A stretch of 64,000 bases of DNA from Spirochaetota bacterium (GTDB taxonomy: Bacteria; Spirochaetota; UBA4802; UBA5550). This document shows, piece after piece, positions 1 through 9,481 of this stretch. A program made the translations under genes and the position numbers. Under the pieces are notes generated by a model, which saw only the letters and a list, made by a program, of their open reading frames with translations, made no database searches and had not been told where the DNA came from. The stretch covers positions 62,001 to 126,000 of the forward strand of contig JAJRXZ010000033.1 of NCBI GenBank assembly GCA_024276015.1. The letters are read 5' to 3'. Position 1 is the first letter of the stretch; the number at the start of each line of letters is the position of its first letter.

Positions 1-241
1 CCAGTTGATAAAAAAGATTTTTGTGAACAAAGATGTCAAGAAAGGATACTAAATCAAAATACTCCTCAGCCGGCAAAAATATAACAACAAAATTGACCCT
101 CTCCTCTTTGTCAGATAACATCCCCTTTAGATCATTTTGAATATCGGCAGTAAATATCAGCGTATGATCAGAAGTAACATTTTCCGGTATATATTCCTTA
201 ACTTTTTCGGATAAAATAATCTTTCTTTCGATAGTAATCAT
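1..241 (-). CDS. Hypothetical protein, N-terminal part only (continues off the window start)
   Basis: Open minus-strand frame from ATG at 241 to the window edge, reads MITIERKIILSEKVKEYIPENVTSDHTLIFTADIQNDLKG... Confidence 0.5.
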   Translation of the reverse strand, partial: MITIERKIILSEKVKEYIPENVTSDHTLIFTADIQNDLKGMLSDKEERVNFVVIFLPAEEYFDLVSFLDIFVHKNLFYQL

Positions 242-550
242 CTTCTTATTTCATTTTTTATTTTGTAATAATTAAGCGATTTATTTTTGTTAAGTCAAAT
301 AAAATTATTTATGGGCCATTCCGGATTTACGAGGAATATGGCCGAAAATATTATTTCACCGAGACCATTAACTTATTCTTTTTCAAAAAACTTTACCACT
401 TTACCGGTATAAAAAATCATCTCTGTCAGTAAACCAATTTGAAAGAAATAATTCAATCAAAAATTCTGATGGAAGCCTTATATAAAATAAAAATCGATGG
501 GAGCAAAATCTTTATAGCTTAATAAACCTGATTACAGCATGGGAGAATAT

Positions 551-931
551 CTAATTGGATCTTCTGTATTTTACAATAAATGGCTTTGATTTGGCGATTG
601 TGGTTTTCATCAGCAATTCATTGCCGCGGATATAGATCACTTCAGACCGGCCCTCAAGTATATTATCCTTCAAAGTAATTCTAAAAAATATTATATTATT
701 TTTGATCGAATAGGTCCCCGGGATCTCTTTGCCGACAATGAGTTTACCATCTTTGGTGTATTCGTTTGAACCTTCAACATTTTCACTGCTTTTGCACCTG
801 CCCTTCTCGTCACAGTTGTTTTCAATTGCAACCCATTTCCCGATTATTTCCTCTTCATAACTTTTCTTACCGCAGCTAAGATTAATTCCAATAAAAAGAA
901 ATGGTATTATTATAAACCTGAAAAACTTCAA
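551..931 (-). CDS. Putative lipoprotein of unknown function
   Basis: ORF 126 aa; N-terminal hydrophobic stretch followed by LSCGKK lipobox-like sequence. Confidence 0.65.
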   Translation of the reverse strand: MKFFRFIIIPFLFIGINLSCGKKSYEEEIIGKWVAIENNCDEKGRCKSSENVEGSNEYTKDGKLIVGKEIPGTYSIKNNIIFFRITLKDNILEGRSEVIYIRGNELLMKTTIAKSKPFIVKYRRSN

Positions 932-1000
932 AGCTGTTACCGCTGAATAATATTTTTTTGATAGAACGATATAATAATGTAAAGACTCATAAAGAAAAGA

Positions 1001-1372
1001 TCATATAATTTTCGGATATGATATTTCAATCCGATTGTCATCGGGGTCGAGAAATATTACGGATTTCCCGTTTCTGATATTTTCCGGGCCGTGAACAATT
1101 TTAATATTTTTCTCTTCCAGCTCATCCAACGCATCTTCAAAATCCTCTTCATCCACAAAGAATGAAATACAATTTTTAGATTCCGCCGGGCTTTTATATT
1201 CGGAAACTTCACTCAATGATATCAGTATATCTCCCATTTTCAAAAAAGCCTGGTCTGCTCCGCCTGCACTTTCAACGACTTCGAAATCGAACATCTCTTT
1301 ATAAAAATTTACAGATCTTTCCAGATTTGACACCGTTATGCCTATATGATTTATGCTTTCTATTATTATCAT
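1001..1372 (-). CDS. VOC/glyoxalase family protein (methylmalonyl-CoA epimerase-like)
   Basis: INHIGITVSNLERSVNFYKEMFDFEVVE ... FLDPDDNRIEI is typical of the glyoxalase/VOC fold. Confidence 0.8.
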   Translation of the reverse strand: MIIIESINHIGITVSNLERSVNFYKEMFDFEVVESAGGADQAFLKMGDILISLSEVSEYKSPAESKNCISFFVDEEDFEDALDELEEKNIKIVHGPENIRNGKSVIFLDPDDNRIEISYPKII

Positions 1373-1556
1373 TATAACCTCTTTTCAAATCATTCTTTAT
1401 TAATGAATACATAATAACAGACTCTTAAGATTAGTATTAATTTTTAAACTAAAATATTGTCAATAAATATACTTTACAATAATCAAAAAGTTTAACTTTT
1501 ATTAAAATCCAGATTCTATCAACAAACTTTTTAATTGCAGAATTTTACCCGATTTT

Positions 1557-2081
1557 TTACTTATTCGGATTTATAATAATTATTCTATCAAAATATAGTT
1601 CCACGGTTCTTCCGTAAACATTTCTTCCTATTCTGAATTTTTTTACAACTCCTTTGACGGCAAAAAAGATCCCGCTTCGCCACCATTTAAGAAAGATGTC
1701 AGGTTCCTCTTTTATCATATTCTCAATATCTTTTATTTCAATCTTACCATGGAATACAAGCCATTTGCAATTTCTGAACTTACATTTAATATCACTGCCG
1801 CTTAATCCGCCCGGCGTTTCTATTATATAATTGTTCTCAGTCTCAATTTCTTTACCGATCAGATCCGCAAGCAAACTTCTTAAACGTTTATCATAATAAT
1901 TCCTGCTGCCAAAAAGTCCCTCCTTCCATTTCAGATATATCTCTTTAAGCCTGTAATAATTTCTCAAGGGCTCCTGAATTTCATCAGCCTTGAGCATACC
2001 ATTATATGGAAGGAATCTATCGATACGAAAATTACAAAAGATAATAAAGATCAGGATAATAGAGATTCTACAAAAAACCAT
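1557..2081 (-). CDS. Hypothetical protein with N-terminal signal/TM segment
   Basis: 174-aa ORF with hydrophobic N-terminus. Confidence 0.55.
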   Translation of the reverse strand: MVFCRISIILIFIIFCNFRIDRFLPYNGMLKADEIQEPLRNYYRLKEIYLKWKEGLFGSRNYYDKRLRSLLADLIGKEIETENNYIIETPGGLSGSDIKCKFRNCKWLVFHGKIEIKDIENMIKEEPDIFLKWWRSGIFFAVKGVVKKFRIGRNVYGRTVELYFDRIIIINPNK

Positions 2082-2204
2082 AATTTATTGCTCTATTGAA
2101 TATCTGTTTTCGGTTTAAATCATTTTATTCTATAATAAGTGATATAATCACTCTGCCGGATAAGTCAACCATTTAACTAACACCGAAATTTTTTATCTCC
2201 GGCA

Positions 2205-2276
2205 CTCGGCTTTTCGCTTCTTTTTGCAGAGGATTTACTGTCTGCAGAGATAAAGGATATTCCCGCCGGCCCTCTC
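2205..2276 (+). repeat. Dispersed intergenic repeat, copy A
   Basis: ctcggcttttcgcttctttttgcagagg...ttcccgccggccctctc; shares long stretches with 57170-57197 (inverted, 28/28), 57354-57407 (direct) and 7774-7790 (inverted, 17/17). Confidence 0.75.
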
Positions 2277-2311
2277 GTGAGAGAGATTATTTTAACATAA
2301 AAAATTTATGA

Positions 2312-2340
2312 TTGACATAAGGGGCTGAGTCACCTATTAA
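2312..2340 (+). promoter_or_regulatory. Putative sigma70 promoter for the DUF4954 gene
   Basis: TTGACA - 17 nt - TATTAA, upstream of the ATG at 2383. Confidence 0.5.
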
Positions 2341-2382
2341 TCTTATTCCACAATTCTTTCAGAGAAACAGATCATTTAAACT

Positions 2383-4305
2383 ATGAATTTGGATATAAAC
2401 AGATTAAAAGAAGACGTATTCAGCAGTTCCGAAATAATTAACAATATTAAAAAGCTGAAAGATTTTAATGATGAGAGACTTATTTTTGGCGAAGCGCCTC
2501 GTAAATTGTCTGATAAAGAGATAAATACTCTTGTAAAACATGGCAATTATGCCGAAGACTGGGAAAAGATAAGAGTTGTTAAGAACTTCAGAACCGATTT
2601 TATTATTAACAATTCCTTTTACGGTGAAGTATTTCTTGGTTTTTTCAGCGGTAAGCCGGTAAGACTCGACAGCTCCCTGTCATTGCCTTCGGGTATCTAC
2701 CGGAGCACTATAATAGATTCTACAATCGGGAAGGAATGCCTTATTTACAATAACGGAATTATTTCAAACTATTGCATCATGGATAATGCCGTAATTACCG
2801 GAGTAAATTCTTTATCCGCGGCAGATAATAATATATTCGGGAACGGCATTCAGCTGAATGTCGGAATTGAAACCGGCGGCAGAGAGATCCTGTTATTCCC
2901 GGAAATGTCTATGCCCTTAGCGGAAGCTCTTGCAGCAGCAGGAAGCAAAAGCGCTTTGTTCAGATCATACTCCGATTTTATCAAAAGTTATATTGAAAAA
3001 ATCAGACTCGCATACGGCGTTGTTGAACCTGAGGCAATAATAATGAACACATCAAAAATTGAAGATTCTTACATAGGCAACTCAGCCATCATTGACAACG
3101 CGTTACTTGTGAAGAACAGCACAATTCTAAGCAATGCTGCTGAGAAAACCGAAATAAGCCACGGATCAATTATCACGGACTCAATTATCCAGTGGGGAGC
3201 TAAAGCCACAAAAATGGCAATTGTTTCAAATTCGGTATTATCCGAATATTCATCAGTTGAAAATCACGGCAAAGTTAATGCGAGTATAATCGGCCCCAAT
3301 AGCGGCATAGCAAAGGGAGAGATCTCAGCGTCCCTTGTGGGTCCCTTTGTGGGATTTCACCATCAGGCGATGCTCATTGCGGCTTTATGGCCCCGCGGAA
3401 AAGGCAATATCGGATACGGCGCTAATATAGGCTCCAATCATACTTCAAAATCTCCCGACCAGGAACTGTTATGCGGCGAAGGCATATTTTTCGGACTGGG
3501 CGTAAATATTAAATATCCTTCCGATCTTACCGAAGCAGATTATACCGTAATTGCAACAGGAGTAGACACCCTGCCGCAGAGATTGGAATTCCCCTTCTCT
3601 CTTATTAACAAACCTTCCATTATCGCCGATAATATTTCTCCTGCCTATAATGAAATTCATCCCGCCTGGGTATTGTCCGATAATCTTTATGCAATACTGA
3701 GAAACGAAGCAAAGTACCGAAAGAGAGATAAATCAACAAGGTTAAAGATCGAATATAATGTTTTCAGACCCGACATTATTGAAAAAATGATAAGGGCTCT
3801 TGACTCTCTGAAAATAAGAGAAACAAAAAAAGAAATTTATACCGAAAACGACATTAAAGGGCTTGGCAAAAATTTTATGACCGAAGATTCCAGGATCAAA
3901 GCTGTTAAAACATATAACCTGTTTATTGAATACTATGCCCTGAAGGGATTAATGAAAAAATTAACTGAAATATTTAACGGCAGTGAAAAAATTGACATCA
4001 AAGAGATATATTCGTATAACTCCGGAGATCTGCAATGGGAATTACAGAAAAAAATTCTCAATCAATGGAGTTATGATAAAAAAGAGACTGTGCTGTGCTT
4101 AAATAAACTGATCGAATTAATTGACTTGATATCCGAGATGGCTTTTGAATCAAAAAGAAAGGATGATGTAAGGGGAGAAAGAATAATTAAAAATTACTGC
4201 CGGGTTCATACGGAAGCGGCAGAGGATCTCTTTCTGATCCAATTTAAAGAAGAGATGAAAAAATATAAAAGTGAAATATTTTCGATAATTGAAAAAATCT
4301 CATAG
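2383..4305 (+). CDS. DUF4954 family protein (left-handed beta-helix / nucleotidyltransferase-like)
   Basis: 640 aa; hexapeptide-like repeats (IIDSTIGKECLIYNN, IEDSYIGNSAIIDNALL) and GYGANIGSNHTSKSPDQE typical of DUF4954. Confidence 0.75.
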   Translation: MNLDINRLKEDVFSSSEIINNIKKLKDFNDERLIFGEAPRKLSDKEINTLVKHGNYAEDWEKIRVVKNFRTDFIINNSFYGEVFLGFFSGKPVRLDSSLSLPSGIYRSTIIDSTIGKECLIYNNGIISNYCIMDNAVITGVNSLSAADNNIFGNGIQLNVGIETGGREILLFPEMSMPLAEALAAAGSKSALFRSYSDFIKSYIEKIRLAYGVVEPEAIIMNTSKIEDSYIGNSAIIDNALLVKNSTILSNAAEKTEISHGSIITDSIIQWGAKATKMAIVSNSVLSEYSSVENHGKVNASIIGPNSGIAKGEISASLVGPFVGFHHQAMLIAALWPRGKGNIGYGANIGSNHTSKSPDQELLCGEGIFFGLGVNIKYPSDLTEADYTVIATGVDTLPQRLEFPFSLINKPSIIADNISPAYNEIHPAWVLSDNLYAILRNEAKYRKRDKSTRLKIEYNVFRPDIIEKMIRALDSLKIRETKKEIYTENDIKGLGKNFMTEDSRIKAVKTYNLFIEYYALKGLMKKLTEIFNGSEKIDIKEIYSYNSGDLQWELQKKILNQWSYDKKETVLCLNKLIELIDLISEMAFESKRKDDVRGERIIKNYCRVHTEAAEDLFLIQFKEEMKKYKSEIFSIIEKIS

Positions 4306-5454
4306 GTTTATTTCCTTTATGGAATCGATAATATTATTAAGGATCATTTTATAGTCTCCGCTGATATCCAGTTTCTCAAGCATCCTCACAGATCTTTTTA
4401 TTAACGCATTATGCTCCCTGATCGTACTCTCAAAGGCTCCGCTCTTTTCGATCATGGCTCTGATCAACTTAACGGAACTTTTGCTTTTTTTACTCTGTGA
4501 AAATAATTGTATTAATTTATCTCTGTCGCTTTCATTAAGGTTTTCAAGGGCACTGGTTATGAGGAGAGTCATTTTCCCTTCTATAATATCGGAATCTCCC
4601 GGTTTTCCGGTATTCTCTTTTTTGCCGAAGGTGCCCAGAATGTCATCCTTGATCTGGAACGCCATTCCCAGCGGTAAAGAGAAATCTTTAATTAACTTCT
4701 GTTCCCATTTGTCGCCTTTGCCGGAGAGAACATAACCCATCATCATGGGATAATAAATTGTATAATGAGCCGTCTTAAGAGAACTGATCCGGAGGGAAAT
4801 ATTCTCTTTTAAATTGATATCTTTAGGCAGGGAATGCAATACATCCAGCACCTGTCCCCATGCCGTCATTTCATAAGTCGACGCAAAAATTTTCAGAAAT
4901 TCATTCTTAACTTTCAGGTTTATTTCTGCATTACCTATTATCTCCAGCGAATTGGCAAATAGTACATCCGCAAGTATCAGAGCCGTATCGCTGCCGATAT
5001 TTTTATTCCCTGTCAGATGGGAAAACTTTTCCCGGCAAAGAATATGCAGCGCTTTGCCTCCTCTTCTTAAAACAGACCTGTCAATAATATCATCCTGAAT
5101 AAGAAGGAAGGAATGCATCATTTCAATTACAGCGCCCAGCTTGATTATTTCATTAAGATTTTTTCTGCCTTTTTTATATCCCAGATATGAGATCAGCAGA
5201 AGAAGAGGTCTTATACGCTTTCCATCTCTGGCACAATATTCATTAAGATCCTTATACATGTCAGCCATAAACGAGTAAGGCGAAATTTTAATTTTCTCTG
5301 AGAAAAAATCATTAATAAATCTGTCAATTTCAGGAATAAAATCCCTGCTGAATTCATTAAAATAATTTATTCCCTTTCTTTCTATTTTATTCAAAACTTT
5401 CAGCCGACCTTTTTCACACAAAGAATATAACAGTTTATTAAATTGCTTTTCCAA
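4300..5454 (-). CDS. Polyprenyl (geranylgeranyl/farnesyl-type) diphosphate synthase
   Basis: Two Asp-rich motifs: LIQDDIID and QIKDDILG; GKRIRPLLLL. Confidence 0.85.
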   Translation of the reverse strand: MEKQFNKLLYSLCEKGRLKVLNKIERKGINYFNEFSRDFIPEIDRFINDFFSEKIKISPYSFMADMYKDLNEYCARDGKRIRPLLLLISYLGYKKGRKNLNEIIKLGAVIEMMHSFLLIQDDIIDRSVLRRGGKALHILCREKFSHLTGNKNIGSDTALILADVLFANSLEIIGNAEINLKVKNEFLKIFASTYEMTAWGQVLDVLHSLPKDINLKENISLRISSLKTAHYTIYYPMMMGYVLSGKGDKWEQKLIKDFSLPLGMAFQIKDDILGTFGKKENTGKPGDSDIIEGKMTLLITSALENLNESDRDKLIQLFSQSKKSKSSVKLIRAMIEKSGAFESTIREHNALIKRSVRMLEKLDISGDYKMILNNIIDSIKEINL

Positions 5455-5493
5455 AGAGATGTGTCAAACTATTTTTTACATCAATGTATCCCC

Positions 5494-5547
5494 CCCAAAG
5501 CGACCGCTGCAGAGCGTCGCTTTTGGGGGCACAGCGTCGCTTTTGGG
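5494..5547. repeat. Short direct/inverted GC-rich repeat cluster
   Basis: agcgtcgcttttggg occurs at 5513-5527 and 5533-5547; inverted counterpart cccaaagcgac near 5494-5504; similar sequence at 56958-56982. Confidence 0.65.
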
Positions 5548-5589
5548 AGAGATAGGTAAGGGCTCCGGCAGGTCGCTGCCCTATCTCTC
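5547..5589. terminator. Putative stem-loop at the 3' end of the PQQ/OmpA gene
   Basis: gagagatagg (5547-5556) pairs perfectly with cctatctctc (5580-5589); no clear poly-T tract. Confidence 0.35.
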
Positions 5590-7692
5590 AATAATGAAAA
5601 ACTCGGTTCTGCGGTTTTTCTTCCTTCCATTGCGGGTTTTGTTGTCTGCAATGGGCCTGTCAGGGCCGAACCCCTTTGCAGCAAGCCTTTCCGGGCTTAT
5701 ACCGTTCTTTATCATGTACTCAACAACCGCGTCGGCCCTCCGTTCCGAAAGCTTCACGTTATATGCCCGCCTGCCTGTGGAATCCGTGTGCCCCCTTACT
5801 TCCAGTTTTATGCCCGGATTCCTTTTCATTGCCTCGATCATTAAATCGAGAATATTAAGAGACTCCTTTTTCAGATATGCCTTGCCGATCTCAAAATAAA
5901 CATTATCAACAATAATTCCTTTCCCTTTCTCTATCTTCTCAAGAGTGATTTCTCTGTCCTTATCTTTCCGTTGAAAAATTATTTTTTTCGGCACATAACC
6001 GTCTCTTGAGGCGGTTATTTCAACATTGTCCCTATCGGGTATGGAAACCTTCCGGCCCTGTTTTGTTATGGTCACGCGCTTCGAATATATGATCTTTCCT
6101 TTACGCCATTTCTTTATCTCAATTTCGCCGCTAATATTCCCCTTATCCTTATCCTTCAGAGTTATATTAACATCTCTGAAAGTGAGTTTATCCCCTTTCT
6201 TTTTGCCAAAGTCCTTTTTCTTCAAAGGGGCTGTTTTACCGGTATCTTTTTTTCTGTTATCCGGAACAATACTGTTATATGGATCATAATATGCGCTGCC
6301 GCCTTCAATAATACGCGGATAGTAATCGGTCCCCACAGCATAGAGATAATTGCCGGCAGGCAGAAAAATTATCCCCTTTGAAGCAGAGGGCTGAAAGGAG
6401 CTTCCGGGAAAAGGCGGTCTAAATTCCCAGGCTCTCTTCCCGTCGCTGAAACGCACTGCCTTCAGTGACGCGAATGATACCGGCCTTTTGCCTACGGACC
6501 GTTTAAAGGTGTTTGCGATATAAACATAATCGCGTATTGTGACAAAGTACGGGCTCGACTTCTCCCCAAAATCGAGCCTTTTTTTTACGGAACCGTCTGC
6601 AGGATCCGTTATAACAAGGCTCCTGTTGCCCGCTGTAAAGAGAATTGCCCTTTCCGTAAAACTCGGGTTTGACGTTATATAATCTCCATATCCCCTTTCC
6701 CAGAGTTTACGCCCATTCTTCAGGCTGAAGCAGTGAAGGGACTTCCCCGAAGCAAGGTAAACCTTTCCTTTATAAACAACAGGCGAGTATATCTTCAGCG
6801 GCTTCGGCACAGTCTGAGACCAGATTATTTTCCCGGTCCCGGCGTCAATACAATTCAGGGTAAATATCCCCTTTGAATAATCCATAGACTGGGTAAATAA
6901 ATAATCGCCGTAAAAGGAGGGGAAACCTGAGTAGCTCTTTATCTTACTGTTGCTCCATTTAAGATGTCCTTCAGATATACCCCTTGAGATAAAAACGTTT
7001 CTTGTGCCATAATAGATCCTGTTGTTATGAATAACAGGATCGGAATATATGCTGTCAACTACTGCATATGAACTCTTTCCCGGATCCCACCTCGGGCTTC
7101 CGGAATACTCTCTGTTATATCTTCTGTTCCTGTATCCGGGCACTGAACCATAAGGGAGAGCTCTCTCGCTTTTCCTTCCGATCCCGGGAGTCCACCTGTT
7201 TGTGTTCTCCTCTTTCCAGTTTCGTATATTGTCCATGCTCCTGTCTTTTCTCATGCCGGTTCTTGCCCAGAGGACTTTCCCGGTCTTCTTGTTTATGGAG
7301 TATATTGCAATATTATCCGTAATAAAAAGGCTGTTTCCTTTTATAAGGGGATACTTCACCTTCCCCATAGCTCCGGAATAGGACCTGAATCTTGCAGATA
7401 TGCTTCTCAGGTTTATTTTCCAGACAAGCTTTCCGGTATCCTCATTCAGGCAGTAAATATTTTTTTTAAGGTCAAGAAAGTAAACCATTCCGTCAGAAAC
7501 TATGGGATTAAAGACATAGTGCTCTGCCTGAAAAAGCCATTTAAGATTACTGTTCTTAACCGTTATTTCATCGTTATTCCCTGTGAAGTATATGTTTCCT
7601 TTATAGATGGGCCAGTCGGAAGAAGGAACTCCCTTTGGAAAAATGCCGAACAATAAAAAAATTATAACTGAATAGAGCAGATTCCTTTTCAC
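5581..7692 (-). CDS. Secreted PQQ-like beta-propeller protein with C-terminal OmpA peptidoglycan-binding domain
   Basis: Repeats such as CLNEDTGKLVWKI, SINKKTGKVLWAR, CIDAGTGKIIWSQ; C-terminus LEVRGHTDSTGRRAYNVKLSERRADAVVEYMIKNGISPERLAAKGFG is OmpA-like. Confidence 0.85.
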   Translation of the reverse strand: MKRNLLYSVIIFLLFGIFPKGVPSSDWPIYKGNIYFTGNNDEITVKNSNLKWLFQAEHYVFNPIVSDGMVYFLDLKKNIYCLNEDTGKLVWKINLRSISARFRSYSGAMGKVKYPLIKGNSLFITDNIAIYSINKKTGKVLWARTGMRKDRSMDNIRNWKEENTNRWTPGIGRKSERALPYGSVPGYRNRRYNREYSGSPRWDPGKSSYAVVDSIYSDPVIHNNRIYYGTRNVFISRGISEGHLKWSNSKIKSYSGFPSFYGDYLFTQSMDYSKGIFTLNCIDAGTGKIIWSQTVPKPLKIYSPVVYKGKVYLASGKSLHCFSLKNGRKLWERGYGDYITSNPSFTERAILFTAGNRSLVITDPADGSVKKRLDFGEKSSPYFVTIRDYVYIANTFKRSVGKRPVSFASLKAVRFSDGKRAWEFRPPFPGSSFQPSASKGIIFLPAGNYLYAVGTDYYPRIIEGGSAYYDPYNSIVPDNRKKDTGKTAPLKKKDFGKKKGDKLTFRDVNITLKDKDKGNISGEIEIKKWRKGKIIYSKRVTITKQGRKVSIPDRDNVEITASRDGYVPKKIIFQRKDKDREITLEKIEKGKGIIVDNVYFEIGKAYLKKESLNILDLMIEAMKRNPGIKLEVRGHTDSTGRRAYNVKLSERRADAVVEYMIKNGISPERLAAKGFGPDRPIADNKTRNGRKKNRRTEFFIIER

Positions 7693-8028
7693 ATGCCTTT
7701 TCTCCCTGATAGTATTAATTCAGCATGATGACCAAATGTCAATATAATTATGTTTTTTACGCATCGCTTTGCAGAGAGGGCCGGCGGGAACAGCTAAAAT
7801 CAGAAAAAAGGCTGCAAACACGAACCGATAAAGCTGCCAAGTGTTTTACTCGATCCCCCAGAGACACAGCAAAATTTTCAAAACAATTGACTTTAACTCG
7901 ATAATATGCCTATGTCAATTGTTATTTTACTAATTAATATATTGAAATATTAATAAAAACTTTACATAAAACAATTACCAAATAAAAATTTGCTATTATA
8001 ATCTATTGTTTTCAACAGGAGGAGCTCA

Positions 8029-8199
8029 ATGTTCTCATTACCTGGCGGCTGGGAATTGGTTTTAATTATTGTTATAATCATTGTTCTGTTCAAAGGAAAC
8101 AGAGCCGGGAAAATTATAAAAGACATGGGGAAAGGGATTTACAAAGCAAAAAAAGAAGTCGATGAGATCAAGAACATCACGAAAAAAGATATACTATAA
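8029..8199 (+). CDS. tatA: TatA/E-like small membrane protein (56 aa; below the ORF-track cutoff)
   Basis: aggaggagctcaATG; MFSLPGGWELVLIIVIIIVLFKGNRAGKIIKDMGKGIYKAKKEVDEIKNITKKDIL; TatA-like GGWEL + TM + amphipathic helix. Confidence 0.75.
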   Translation: MFSLPGGWELVLIIVIIIVLFKGNRAGKIIKDMGKGIYKAKKEVDEIKNITKKDIL

Positions 8200-8211
8200 C
8201 CGGAGAAATAA

Positions 8212-9480
8212 TTGGATATATACAGGATCAGAGGAAACAAAAGACTTTCAGGAGAAGTTGAAATATCGGGAGCAAAGAATGCGGCGCTCCCCATAATTGT
8301 TGCATGCCTTCTTGCAAAGGGAGAAACCATACTTAAAAATGTGCCCGATTTAATGGATATCAGAACAATATTTAAAGTAATAGAATTTCTCGGAGCCCAA
8401 ACGGATTACAACCCTGAAAAAAATATTTTAAAAGTCAAGGTAGGCCGGATCAAAAATGCCGAAGTACCCTATGAACTGGTAAAAACAATGAGAGCTTCGG
8501 TCTATGTTATGGGGCCTCTCCTTGCAATAACCGGAGAGGCAGATGTGTCTCTGCCGGGCGGATGTTCAATCGGTGAAAGGCCTGTTGATATTCATCTTTC
8601 CGGTTTTGAAGCAATGGGAGCAAAGATCACGCTCGAACACGGTTACATTAAAGCAGCGGCAAAAGAACTTAAAGGCACAACATTCTTTATGAAAAAAGTT
8701 TCTGTGGGCGCAACAGCCAATCTTATGATGGCAGCAGTTCTGGCAAAGGGCACCACAGTACTTGAGAACTGCGCAATGGAACCGGATGTCGTTGATCTGG
8801 GGAACTTTTTAACCGCCATGGGCGCAAAGATCTCCGGCCTTGGAACAGACAGAATAGAAATTGAGGGCGTAAAGAAACTTAAACCGGTTACCTACTCAAT
8901 AATACCGGACAGAATAGAAGCCGGCACATATCTTTTGGCAGGGGCAATAACAAAAGGCAAAGTAAAAGTAAAAAACATAGTCCCGGGTCATATAAGTGCT
9001 CTGCTGGATTCTTTGTCAGAGATGGGATACAAACTCAAAACAGGCAAAAACTGGGTTTCCCTTGAACCGTCAAGGAAACTCTCCGGAACTGTAATAAAAA
9101 CACTGCCCTTTCCGGGATTCCCCACAGATCTGCAGGCTCCCATGATGTCCCTCCTTTCGGTAACCTCGGGAATAAGCGTTATTATTGAAACCATATTTGA
9201 AAACCGTTTTACGCATGTTCCCGAACTTCGCAGAATGGGCGCAGATATTCAGATCGAAGGCAATACTGTAATAATAAGAGGCAAAAAGAGCCTCTCTTCG
9301 GCGCCTGTAATGATGTCGGACCTGAGAGCCGGAGCCGCGCTTATAATAGCGGCTCTGGCAGCAAAAGGCACAACGGAGATCAGAAGAATTTATCATTCGG
9401 ACAGGGGATATGAAAAATTATCTCAAAAGTTATTAAAGCTTGGTGCCGATATTAAAAGGGTAAAAGGAGGAAAACCCTGA
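8212..9480 (+). CDS. murA: UDP-N-acetylglucosamine 1-carboxyvinyltransferase (TTG start)
   Basis: SGAKNAALPI, LPGGCSIGERPVDIHLSGF, DRIEAGTYLLAGA; ggag-like RBS before TTG. Confidence 0.95.
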   Translation: MDIYRIRGNKRLSGEVEISGAKNAALPIIVACLLAKGETILKNVPDLMDIRTIFKVIEFLGAQTDYNPEKNILKVKVGRIKNAEVPYELVKTMRASVYVMGPLLAITGEADVSLPGGCSIGERPVDIHLSGFEAMGAKITLEHGYIKAAAKELKGTTFFMKKVSVGATANLMMAAVLAKGTTVLENCAMEPDVVDLGNFLTAMGAKISGLGTDRIEIEGVKKLKPVTYSIIPDRIEAGTYLLAGAITKGKVKVKNIVPGHISALLDSLSEMGYKLKTGKNWVSLEPSRKLSGTVIKTLPFPGFPTDLQAPMMSLLSVTSGISVIIETIFENRFTHVPELRRMGADIQIEGNTVIIRGKKSLSSAPVMMSDLRAGAALIIAALAAKGTTEIRRIYHSDRGYEKLSQKLLKLGADIKRVKGGKP

Positions 9481-9481
9481 T

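Noticed and set aside
5494-5547. Possible CRISPR-like array
   Set aside because: Only two direct 15-nt copies with a 5-nt gap; no regular spacers or cas genes anywhere in the window.
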